Made by a program: the position numbers and the translations under genes
From: Cordylochernes scorpioides
Lineage: Eukaryota; Arthropoda; Arachnida; Pseudoscorpiones; Chernetidae
NCBI GenBank assembly: GCA_030710605.1
Contig: CP092886.1
Span: forward strand, 56,478,885 to 56,542,884
Length of the DNA stretch: 64,000 nucleotides
Direction: 5' to 3'
Notes under the pieces: model-generated
Told to the model about the DNA's origin: nothing
Database searches by the model: none
What the model saw: only the letters and a program-made list of their open reading frames with translations
Shown: piece by piece, positions 54,560 through 64,000 of the stretch
Position numbering within the stretch: the first letter of the stretch is position 1
Layout of the letters: every line of letters begins with the position of its first letter

Positions 54560-55312
54560 CAGTAAGAATACCTCTTCAGGCGACAATGGAGTTATTATGC
54601 ATACAAATCTGCCCGCCAACAAATCATTACTACTATTTTTCAGCGGGCTAAAAAGCGGGACTTTGATTAATTAATAAAGACGGTGCGGTAATCCAGCGCC
54701 CAATCCATCAGCGAGTGGCTTAGCGCCCGGGTGCTAATTGTATCACCCTCCGAGCATTAACACGTCATCGCAACTTTAAATTATTAAACTCCTACAAAAC
54801 AAAAAAGCTTAATGAAATTCTAAAACGTTTAAGCCGAGATTCTTTCCCAAATCTCTTTTTACTTTTAAAAGAAAGGATTACTGAGGAGAATTGTGGTGAA
54901 GACAGATGAACTGATTTTTTTACCCTTCCCTTATTTACACCTAGGTGGTTTTTTAGGGCGCAGCGTGGGGCAGCATGGTAAATGACAGGTAGATTAAAAC
55001 AGGCGCTTTGTTTTACCACCGCCTGATAATAAGCTCGGCTTAAACCTTAAACGTCATTAACACTTTTTAAAATGTAAATTAAACCTTAATGAAATTAAGG
55101 CGGAAATTTATTACCGTCATTAGGTGGTGTATTTATCCGGGAATGGAGCGTTAAAAAGTGGCATCATGTTTTTTTTTTTTCCTAAAAATCATTCGCTTGG
55201 ATCGGCGATCAATTGGGAAGTGGGGGCTGGTAGATCGCGTGGCATGTCGAGAAATGTGGTGGCGTTTGACGGGGATTGTCAAATAAACGTAAACTTTTCA
55301 CAACAGCTCTTC
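54560..55312. promoter_or_regulatory. Candidate conserved noncoding element
   Basis: Many TAAT/ATTA cores ('gattaattaataaag', 'gtaatccagc', 'gtcattaaca', 'accttaatgaaattaagg' palindrome), blocks of CpG and no domain-bearing frame. The Jockey LINE inserted at its right edge. Confidence 0.4.
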
Positions 55313-55479
55313 TGATCTCACTTTTTTTTTTATTTATTTCGTCTCAATTTACAGGTGTTACATTCGAGCACAGCTCGCGAGTCACCTTGTCCTGGCTATT
55401 TACACATGGCGAGTTGGTGGAGTAGAAGTGGTCCCCCTAGGCCTTGCTGGAGGGCAGCTGTTGGGCGATGAGCTTTTGA

Positions 55480-56790
55480 CTAAGTGTCAGGGCCGGGTCG
55501 TCGGAATCGGGGATTGATATCTCCTTTATTTCGTAGAATATCTTGTATGGTTGGATTATTTGAATTTTGCATTTGGAGGTATAATTTCTTAACGGAAGTT
55601 TGGTACATATCTTCTAGATCGGGTTGGTTCAAGTCCTCCTTCAGTATCTTGTTTGATAGGTTGAATGGAGCTCCTATACTTGTCCGAAGGCAGATTCTCA
55701 TAAATGCGTTTATCCTATTTTTGTTTGTGGTTGTAATATATTTACACCAAATTGGGAGTGCGTATGTTACTATCGGGAGGATACAACTTCTGTATAGAGT
55801 AAACTTTTGTTTTGCAGTCAATTTGCTTCTATAGTTGAACAGGCTTGATAATGTTATTTTTGCGATTTTTGCTTTCTTTATGATATTTTTGGCATGCATG
55901 TTGAATTTCAACTTGGAGTCTAAGGTAACTCCAAGATATTTAACGCTGTCAGTCCAGTTAATAGGGCTCTGGTTTACCTTTAGGATGGATTGTGGCTTGA
56001 ATTTTTATTGTCTAGTGGAGGAAAAATTATTGCCTGAGACTTTTTTGGGTTGATGTCTAATTTCCAATCGTTGCACCATTTGGTTATACTGTTTGTGTAA
56101 TTTTGGAGTTGTGTAGTTATTATTCCTATTGATTTTGAGTTTGCTAAAATTGCTGCGTCATCTGCGAAAAGTTTTATTTGACATTTTGGATGTGGAGGGA
56201 AATCGTTGATGTAGATGTTGAATAGGTAGGGTCCAAGGATAGAGCCTTGAGGGACTCCAATCTGGGTTGGTTTTGCCGTGGTTATATAATTCCCTTGCTT
56301 AATTGAAAAGGTTCTGTCCTGGAGATAGTTTTTCAAGAATTTGATAAAATCCCTTGGAAATTGATTTTTTGTTATTTTTGCTATCAAGCCATCATGCCAT
56401 ACTCTATCAAAGGCTTTGGTAAGGTCTAGAAAAACAGCACCTACTGCCTCCTTGTGGGACTTTCTTATTTGGATGTAGTCTATTACTGTGATTAGCTGGT
56501 GGGTTGTGGAGTGTCCTTTTCTGAATCCAAATTGTTGAGGAATGATAAAGTTAATAGAATCCATGTATGTCTGCAATCTGCGAAGAACAACCCTCTCGTA
56601 TACCTTACCGATGGTAGAGAGAAGGCTGATTGGTCTGAGATCTTCAGGTGATTTGACAGGTGATTTTTTTGGAATGGTTATGATAATGGCATGTTTCCAT
56701 GTCTTCGGGAAGTAGCACAGGTGTAATGCAGCATTGAATATCCCAGCGAGGAAAACTATCCATTTGATGGGGAGGTTTTTAGTCATTTGC
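55480..56790 (-). pseudogene. Jockey ORF2, RT and C-terminal part
   Basis: Minus strand 57002-55980 gives a linker (LTDKEIGNDLSEHFSKHF), NHKAPGHDNITPQM, and the RT core: KKSPVKSPEDLRPISLLST, FLDLTKAFDRVWH with the motif-A aspartate, GVPQGSILGPYLFNIYIND, and IKLFADDAAIL with the catalytic pair. It stops at NPS (55980); the domain after RT continues in another frame at 55911-55480 (SLFNYRSKL, LPIWCKYIT, NAFMRICLRTSIGAPF). That break sits at an A-run and is found at the same place in the 37-kb copy. Confidence 0.93.
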
Positions 56791-57001
56791 GGCGTAATAT
56801 TGTCGTGGCCTGGAGCTTTGTGATTACCTAGGTTTTTAATCACTTCCTTGACTTCATTTGGCGTTGTCATTGATAGTATATTCTCTTGGGGATGATGGTA
56901 AGTGTTATCTGTTAGGTAAGACGGAACCTCATCCTCCGCCTTGGAAAAGTGTTTGGAAAAATGCTCTGAAAGATCATTTCCAATTTCTTTGTCGGTCAGC
57001 A

Positions 57002-58091
57002 AGGTTTTTCCATTTGCATTTAAACTAGTGATTTTGTCAGTTTTTTCCTAATGGTTTTTGTTTTTTTCCAGAAGTATGTTGGGCTCGATTCAAGTTTGCT
57101 TAAACTTGATTTACAAGGGCTTGATTTACCTTTCCTTGAAGATTGAGGTAAGTAGCTCTATGAGCTGGATCCCAGGTTGATTGCCATCTTTTCCTAGCTT
57201 TATTTTTCTCCCTTATTAAGGCATTGGTTTTTGGGTTCTTTATTAATTTGGAAGATGAGACTATGGTGTTTTTCAAGTAGCTATTATTAATTTTCTCGTT
57301 TAAAATTCCAACTGCTGAATCAATGTCTACTTCAGTTTTCAAGGGAAGTCTGGGGGGCGTGGTGGAGATTAGATCTTGTTGAAAATGAACCCAATTAGTT
57401 ACTCGGCTGAGCTGGGTTGTGAATTCACCTTTGGGCAATTCAATTCAAAGATTACAGGGAGATGGTCAGATGATAAATCATCGGTGGTTCTGGCCTTTGG
57501 GGTCCAGGGAATGTTTTTAAGTACAGCGAAGTCTAGGAAATCGGGATTGCCGAGTGGACTGTAATGCGTGGGTGACGAAGGTGCGACAATGTCGAGGCTT
57601 TCTCTTTCAGAGAAATTGTGCAGCACGATTCCACTGTTATTTGAAGTCCTTGATCCCCAAAGAGGGTGTTTGGAGTTCCAGTCTCCTGCAACGATTATTG
57701 AGTGGTTGTGTTTTATCAGTTGGTTCAAATCTTCTTCCAATAATGGTGCATCAGGCTTCTTATAAATTGCTGTGATTTGCAAGAGTGTTTTTCCATCTGG
57801 TTTTATCAAAATTGAAGTATTTTCCAAGTTTAAAGTGTGAATCAGCATATTTTTATATTTAAAAAAGGATTTTATGATGATGGCTGTTCCCCCACCTTTT
57901 CCTGTAATTCGATCAGTTCTAATGGTTTGATAGTTCCTGAACTTTAGATCAATTGAGGGTTTAAGGTGAGTTTCACTGAGCAGAGCAATGTCAATTAAGT
58001 TATCTTCTAAAAAGTGCAATAATTCTTCTTTCTTTGATCTGATTCCGTTACAATTCCAAGCAATAATTTTAAAAGGTAATTTGCAATTCAT
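57002..58091 (-). pseudogene. Jockey ORF2, endonuclease part
   Basis: APE-type endonuclease that nicks the target to prime reverse transcription. 58091-57399: IIAWNCNGIRSKKEELLHFL (Asn box), LLSETHLKP (catalytic Glu), GKGGGTAII, VAGDWNSKHPLWGS (Asp/Asn box) and SSDHLPVIFEL (final Asp-His). All catalytic motifs are present. The frame shifts near 57400-57438 and again between 57100 and 57002, so ORF2 is not continuous into RT. Confidence 0.93.
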
Positions 58092-58142
58092 TGTAGGTAT
58101 GTTTTGATTACTTGCATCAATTTTTCACACAGGTCCTTAGTT

Positions 58143-59284
58143 TCAGAACGAGAAGTTTTTTCTTGTCACAACCTCAGCATTGCTTTGGTTTTGTTGTTCT
58201 ACCATTTTCGGCAGTGTTTCAGATCTTTTTGAAATCGGAAGTGGGTTGTTAGGTTTGTACTGACCAGGGTATCTTGGCTGTTGCTGATGTACTCTTGGAA
58301 ACTTAGGGATTCCGCGGTAATTGGCTGTGTGCGCTTCTTCGCAGTTTGCACACTTTGGAGGAAGTTGTCTTGACTTTCTTGGGCAGTCCTTCGAATGGTG
58401 CTCCTCGGCACACTTGACGCATTTTGGTTTCAGGAAGCAGTTAAGTTGACCGTGCCCGAAACCCTGGCAGTTGAAGCATTGAGTCACACGGTTTGTTGTT
58501 CTGAAAGATTCTACTGCAATTTTCTGATAGAGAAGTTCAGTTATTCCGTAAATTTTCTTGTTGTGTTCATTTTTCGGTAATTCTACCAGTACTAAATTCA
58601 TTGCCTTTTAGTTGATTGTCTATGAAGTCTCTTCACAGAGGTCTCAGTAAAGCCCATTGTTGCAAGTTCTATTGTTATATCTTCAGTCTTGTAGGCTGTT
58701 GTCACGCCCTTTAGTACCACTTTGAGCGGTTTTTCTTCTTGGAGTCTATAAGAGTAGCCGCCATTATTTTTTTGAACATATTCCCTGATTTTTTTGAAGT
58801 CTGAAATATTTTTGGCCTTGATAATGTGCTTATTTCCTGAGATCGTACATTGGAATTTATCTGTGCACAGGTCTTTCAGCTCTTGGCAGAGCAACTTCCA
58901 GTCTGTTACCTTTTCTGCTATTACAGGTGGTATTCTTGACTTTTTTGCATGTGTGACTTTTGTCCAAGGACCATCTTCATCAATGTCTTCTTCGTTAACC
59001 TGAGGAGGGGTAGCTGCGGACGTTTCCTGAGGGACTTCAGTTACCTCGTTCATGGAGACATCTTTTTCATTATTGCGTGAGACAACTTCCATTCTCGGTG
59101 TCTTATGGCTACGTGATGTTGAATCTGATGGAGATTCGTGAGTTCGTTTCTTTGTTGAAAGAGTTTCTTCTACTTTGTACTCGATGCCACATCTTTCAAG
59201 AATTTTCAAAAGTATGTTGGTTTCGATTATACTGACCTTTTCGCCAGCTGGGCCGATCGTTGATTTGATTACAATAGGCTGCAT
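58143..59284 (-). pseudogene. Jockey ORF1, gag-like nucleic-acid-binding protein
   Basis: RNA-binding partner of ORF2. 59284-58598 encodes 228 residues (an early SIIETNILLKILERCGI block, a Ser/Thr-rich region, a WTKVTHAKKSR segment and a PRE-type YSYRLQEEKPLKVVLKGV fold). A shift near 58600 moves it into 58601-58143, with three knuckles: CFNCQGFGHGQLNC, CVKCAEEHHSKDC and CANCEEAHTANY, the third with its last cysteine replaced. Total about 380 residues, usual for the family. The stop at 58143 precedes ORF2 by ~50 bp. Confidence 0.93.
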
Positions 59285-59639
59285 ATTTTTCCTGAAAAAA
59301 TTAGCGCCAACACAAGGTGAAGATGCAATTTTTTTTATCTCACTTAGCTAATATTTCTTCTCTTATACAAGACTGTTATAAATATGATGAAAAGAGAAGA
59401 CACATTTTCTCAAGAAGTTGTCAACTAGGGTTCCTGGATACACTCTACACTCCTAATCTTTCTTTAAAAAATATATAATTATTGTGAATTTTTATTATGA
59501 CTTTTTTACATAGTAATATTATTCAAGAAAATTTCGATACCAAGGTGTAAATATCAGGTTTCCGGGGATAAGTTTCTTTTTATTTATTTATTTTATTATT
59601 ATTATTTTAAGTGTGAAAAATGATTTAAAAATAAATAAA

Positions 59640-60005
59640 TATAATAAAGAAATAAAAAATAAAAAAGGTCAGGTGTTGATATTAAAAATTAAAAAAAGGC
59701 ATAACCTGACCGTGCTCACATGAGCATCTCTAGATGGCATAGCGCCATCTAGTGGAACAAAAAGAAACTAAACGTTTATTTAACTTGTTCCGTACAGTAG
59801 AGGTACAGTCTGCACCACGCTGACGAGGGCCAGCAGCCCGAAACGCGTACGTGGTTGACTTTACTTGATTTATAAATAGATTGGGCTGGCCAAATATCAC
59901 GAAACAAGTTAAATAAACGTTTAGTTTATTTTTGTTCCCCTAGATGGCGCTCTTCCATCTAGAAACGCTCATGTGAGCCTGGTCAGGATATTCTTTTTTT
60001 ATTTT
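59640..60005. repeat. Hammerhead-family palindrome, complete
   Basis: Best complete copy. Left arm 'ggcataacctgacc', 'ctcacatgag', CTCF-like CCACTAGATGGCGCT on minus (59741-59755); centre with intact hammerhead; right arm 'ttgggctggccaaatatca', 'taaacgtttagttta', CCCCTAGATGGCGCT on plus (59937-59951), 'ctcatgtgag' and 'cctggtcaggatat'. No ORF. Confidence 0.88.
59815..59854 (+). ncRNA. Hammerhead ribozyme motif, all core residues intact
   Basis: CCACG; CTGACGA at 59820-59826; stem II GGGC/GCCC with loop CAGCA; GAAAC at 59840-59844; GCGTA; CGTGG closing stem I (five to six pairs, ACCACG with CGTGGT). Helix III is only two pairs (AC/GT around GC). Predicted cut after GTA (59849). This is the minimal type known in Penelope-like elements and retrozymes. 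Confidence 0.85.
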
Positions 60006-60365
60006 TAGTATTTAAAAATAAGCTTATCCCCCCGGAAGCCTGATATTTCCACTTTGACATAGTAATATGTTCAAACACTATACGAATGATTGTATTAGGT
60101 AAAATTGTTCAAAATATTCCAATAAAAAAATAACAATGAGCATGTTTGTATTGTGAAAACAAGCGAGATTTTTCGAGAAGAAGAGAGAGAGAGAGAAGTC
60201 GTTATTTTACTGGTTTATCAGAGATAAGAGAGGAAATATGGACTATAAAAAAAATCAAACATTTCCCTGGAACTAACACCTACTCACATATTCTCATGCC
60301 CAGCAATGGCCGCAGCCTTGCAGAAAATTGACATTGACACAGAGCAGCAGTTTTACACACCCAAG

Positions 60366-60448
60366 ATAGTGGACATTGCTGCTGCTGTGATAGAGATGCA
60401 TGAATACATCTGAGGCTCTTCATTGGACACGACAACAACAACAACAAA
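60366..60448. repeat. Second copy of the (CAA)n-tailed repeat
   Basis: Matches 44075-44157 over about 80 bp, same orientation, ending in the (CAA)n tail. Confidence 0.75.
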
Positions 60449-60449
60449 C

Positions 60450-62085
60450 ATTTCCATTTCCCTACGCGGGCGTGACCATTTGAAAGCATAACTATACGAA
60501 TAATCGGGGCAATGCCCGAGTGTATAGATAATAACAAACTTAAATTTATAAATTAATGCCATCTATCGATAGAATTTGTAACAATTAAATTTACTGGCAA
60601 TGTGTTTCTTTTTTATAATATCAAATATTATCTCTACAGACCTTCTTTATTATTTCAAGATTACGTTTCAAAAAGCTAATTCAATCGTGTGGGTGCTATA
60701 TATTAACATGTAATTATAATTATTATTGGAAATAGGTGTTTTTGTCCCATATAAGCACCCGAATGGACTGAATTTTACTTTTATGCACAAGGCCAAACTA
60801 AACTTTTGTGATATTGTAACAAAGTATTTATTATTTTATTAACAGAGTATAATTTTTTATGTTCATATTTTGCTACTCCGTAAACTTCTCTCATTGCTTA
60901 TCTTTTGTTTATCATTCATAGTTTGTTCTTGCCTTAAATAAATTTCTGTATCCCGAAGTTTGTCTTTCCTCATTTTCCACGTGGCAATATATAATGGTAA
61001 ATAGCCATCTTACTTGTTTATTTAAACACCTATCCTAAATTTTAAAGTGTTCTATTATATTTTGTCCTCGTTTCATTATTGCGAAAATGCTTTATTCGCT
61101 TCAAGTATTCTTTAAGAGTGTGGATTGTCAAAAAATATGCCAGTGCATTTCTGGTGGAATTTTGAAGGTATGATCCGCTATGAGTGCATTAAAAAAAACG
61201 AGCCATCAAAGCATATTAGCAGCTGGAGCGGTTTATACTATTTTGAAGCAGAAGTACTTGGCTTTGGTAAATAAAAATTTTCAAATAAATTTAAAATATC
61301 AGAGATTATTTTTAATAAATGGAGGGGCACATCAAACATGATGTAACAATATATCAATTCAAAAAACTCCTATTCTACGGAAGAATCTAGAACGTCAGCA
61401 AGCGAAGTTTAACCTTGAAAATGGTGTTTTTATAATTATCAGTAATTTTCAAAATATCTTTCGCTGTATATAGGTCTTTTTAAATAGCATTTTCATATTA
61501 GAATATTTTGCATATAAATAATTTTCCTCCACTTTTAATTTCTTTAGAATAGCTTGTGTAGGGTTAAAGTGGCTCAATAAAACTGTTGTTTTTTGCCCCG
61601 AGATCGTCGCCAGTCTGACCAGAAAGCGTTTCTTAGCTAATAATTAATGTAGAGAAACTATTCTAATCCCTCACACCCCAAGCTTCTGCTTGTAGCACGG
61701 TGTATTACTACCTCATTCATTATTGACCACAATTTGTTTTAACAGAACCACTTCATTTCTTATATATCTGACCCTAGAGTTGTCAAGAAGGGCCTGACTC
61801 ATCCGTGGTTTAACTCCAAGATGTTTTATAGTGCCATCTATGACACCTATATACAACAATTAATGATGCATTAGATAGTGGATGGCCTCACCACTTAGTG
61901 ATTTAAATGCAACGATGGTATAGTCACATGGAAAATGAGGGAATAAAAAGACGTCGGGAAGACAATTTAGTTGGATCAAAGCAATCACACCGTATTCATT
62001 AAAAAATAACTGAGAGGCGTAACACAAGATAACTATTCTGATCAATAAAAAATATTGTTATTAATTAGAGGATAAGATATAAAAT
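60450..62085. other. No gene seen
   Basis: Long AT-rich stretch; I find no coding frame, repeat copy or conserved-looking island. Confidence 0.5.
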
Positions 62086-62089
62086 ATTC

Positions 62090-63335
62090 TGCTAAAGTGA
62101 AGTGAATCCATGGTGATGTGGGCCACCGTGTAATCTGACAATAAATTATATGTTAAAAAGTGAAGTGAATCCATGGTGATGGGCCACCGTGTAATCTGAC
62201 AATAAATTATATGTTAAAGTGAAGTGAATCCATGGTGATGGGCCACCGTGTAATCTGACAATAAATTATATGTTAAAAAGTGAAGTGAATCCATGGTGAT
62301 GGGCCACCGTGTAATCTGATAATAAATTATATGTTAAAGTGAAGTGAATCCATGGTGATGGGCCACCGTGTAATCTGACAATAAATTATATGTTAAAAAG
62401 TGAAGTGAATCCATGGTGATGGGCCACCGTGTAATCTGACAATAAATTATATGTTAAAGTGAAGTGAATCCATGGTGATGGGCCACCGTGTAATCTGACA
62501 ATAAATAATATGTTAAAGTGAAGTGAATCCATGGTGATGGGCCACCGTGTAATCTGAGAATAAATAATATGTTACAGTGAAGTGAGACCATGGTGATTGG
62601 TCATCGTGTAATATGAGAATAAACAATATGTTACAGTGAAGTGTCACCAATGGTGATGTGGCCCACCGTGTAATATGAGAATAAATAAAATGTGACAGTG
62701 AAGTGAAGCCATGGTGATGGGCCATCGTGTAATCTGAGAATAAATAATATGTTACAGTGAAGTAAACCATGGTGATGGGCCATCGTGTAATCAGAGAATA
62801 AATAATATGTTACAGTGAAGTGAACCCATGGTGATGGGCCATCGTGTAATATGAGAATAAACAATATGTTACAGTGAAGTGAACCCATGGTGATGTGGAC
62901 CACCGTGTAATATGAGAATAAATAATATGTGACAGTGAAGTGAAGCCATGGTGATGGGCCATCGTGTAATATGAGAATAAACAATATGTTACAGTGAAGT
63001 GAACACATGGTGATGTGGACCACCGTGTAATATGAGAATAAATAATATGTGACAGTGAAGTGAAGCCATGGTGATCGGCCACCGTGTGTAATCAGAGAAT
63101 AAATAATATGTTACAGTGAAGTGAACCCATGGTGATGGGCCCACTGTGTAATATGAGAATAAATAATATGTTATAGTGAAGAGAATCTATAGTGATGGGC
63201 CACCATGTGCAACATGAGAACAAATAATATGTTACAGTGAAGCGAACCCATGGTGATGGGCCCACTGTGTAATATGAGAATAAATTATATGTTATAGTGA
63301 AGAGAACCCATGGTGATGGGCCACCGTGGTTAGAC
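62090..63335. repeat. ~60-bp satellite with dimeric higher-order start
   Basis: About 20 units anchored on 'gtgaagtgaa-cc', 'atggtgatgggccaccgtg' and 'taat-tga-aataaat'. In the first seven units the junction alternates AAAAAG and AAAG, giving a ~122-bp dimer; later units change to 'gttacagtgaag' and diverge. Minus-strand frames through it are periodic artefacts. Confidence 0.93.
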
Positions 63336-63339
63336 CCCG

Positions 63340-64000
63340 AGCCTAGCTCAGAGAACAAAGGCCACACAGATTAAACACCTTTATTGAAGCATTGCGTGCC
63401 TGGTGTTAATTCGCCTCGTGTGATAAATACAGCATTATTACTTGAAGACCATTAGATGTTTTCTATGCCTATTTTATACCTCTGTAGCGCGAACACGTGT
63501 TACAAGACCTGTGAATTGGTGAAATTGTAAATTATGCAGTATTATTTTACACGTAATTTTTCTTTCCCATGCTCAACCTAAACGGAGTATACAAGGGCAT
63601 GTTTGGTTTCGCGCGTTTAGCTTCCATCTGAAAATCAGCGGTTAAAAAAACTATGCTACAAAGTAGTAATCAAATTATATATATATAATTTCATATATAT
63701 ATGAGGTTTGTGCGAAGTTTTTAAAAATAAAGCTTATCTGTATCTATATATGAAGATATTTTAACCCTCTTTGATTAGAGATTATATCTTTATGCCATTA
63801 TAATATTGCCTTCAAAATATGCTGTGAGTGTCCATTGTTTCAAATCTTTTATATTTTTCACCCCAAGTCATAGCGATTATCAGAAAACGGCCAGATCATC
63901 AGATTGCAGCTTGGACTGACCTCATTGGAAACAATGAAATGACAAACAAATTCGACCCAGGCCGTTGTGTATGCACACTTTGAGAGACACAATGCCTACA
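63340..64000. other. No gene seen
   Basis: AT-rich with (TA)n at 63675-63705; short frames only. Confidence 0.45.

Larger units (their letters stand above)
55315..59345 (-). mobile_element. Near full-length Jockey LINE
   Basis: About 4.0 kb on the minus strand, from 59336 (5') to a poly-A tail seen as T-run at 55322-55333. A 9-bp duplication 'atctcactt' lies at 55315-55323 and 59337-59345. ORF1 (zinc knuckles) and ORF2 (endonuclease, RT) in Jockey order, with a 5' UTR of only ~50 bp. Several frameshifts break both ORFs. The closest relative in the window is the copy at 37.2 kb. Confidence 0.95.

Noticed and set aside
62513..63367. Four long minus-strand frames in the 60-bp satellite
   Set aside because: Periodic artefacts of a tandem repeat.

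Overview
This is eukaryotic nuclear DNA, AT-rich and packed with repeats, almost certainly from an arthropod. The evidence is Jockey-type LINEs, a Gypsy LTR element, Tc1 and mariner transposases, Helitrons, a Penelope-like element and tRNA-derived SINEs. A chelicerate (spider, scorpion or tick) is my best guess, because the repeat protein carrying 'SDEHGERFHQ' is, from memory, very common in those genomes; this is inference. I find no intact, confidently identifiable host protein-coding gene. The only host-gene candidates are a possible terminal exon at 9.56-9.82 kb and a promoter-like segment at 40.1-40.65 kb.

Layout. 0-5 kb: a palindrome with hammerhead-ribozyme cores, a Tc1 remnant, an LTR-like unit, and a decayed Penelope-like reverse transcriptase split by a SINE. 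5-9 kb: a structured palindrome, a 94-bp satellite, and inside the satellite a 1.3-kb element with ~140-bp terminal inverted repeats around the 'SDEHGERFHQ' gene. 10-12.6 kb: Helitrons nested in a ~31-bp minisatellite. 13-14.5 kb: a second copy of the TIR element. 15.5-19.7 kb: two Tc1 remnants, a SINE and a mariner. 20-22 kb: paired hammerhead elements and a CCAAT-rich promoter-like segment. 23-24.4 kb: a GC-rich 61-bp minisatellite with a CACGTG in each unit. 25 kb: a 5S rRNA-derived SINE. 27.9-31.5 kb: a hammerhead-family palindrome, a 5'-truncated LINE and a solo LTR. 31.87-37.11 kb: a very young complete Gypsy element. 37.2-40 kb: Jockey fragments. 41-45 kb: more hammerhead and SINE pieces. 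46.8-49.8 kb: a Gypsy remnant, an LTR piece and a U6 snRNA retrocopy. 55.3-59.3 kb: a near full-length Jockey LINE. 62.1-63.3 kb: a ~60-bp satellite with a dimeric higher-order pattern.

Between the repeats lie islands of higher GC, without coding potential and dotted with TAAT cores (about 0.86, 8.4, 14.55, 20.2, 44.8, 50.9, 52.0 and 54.6 kb). They look like conserved noncoding or enhancer elements in a gene desert; this needs cross-species alignment.

How the pieces relate: LINE machinery has mobilised Pol III RNAs (tRNA-SINE, 5S-SINE and U6 all show target-site duplications). One palindromic family carries both a minimal hammerhead ribozyme and a CTCF-like motif in each arm. The 'SDEHGERFHQ' protein, usually left unannotated, is here bounded by inverted repeats beginning CACTGG and so behaves like a DNA transposon. 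These are the observations I rate as most novel.
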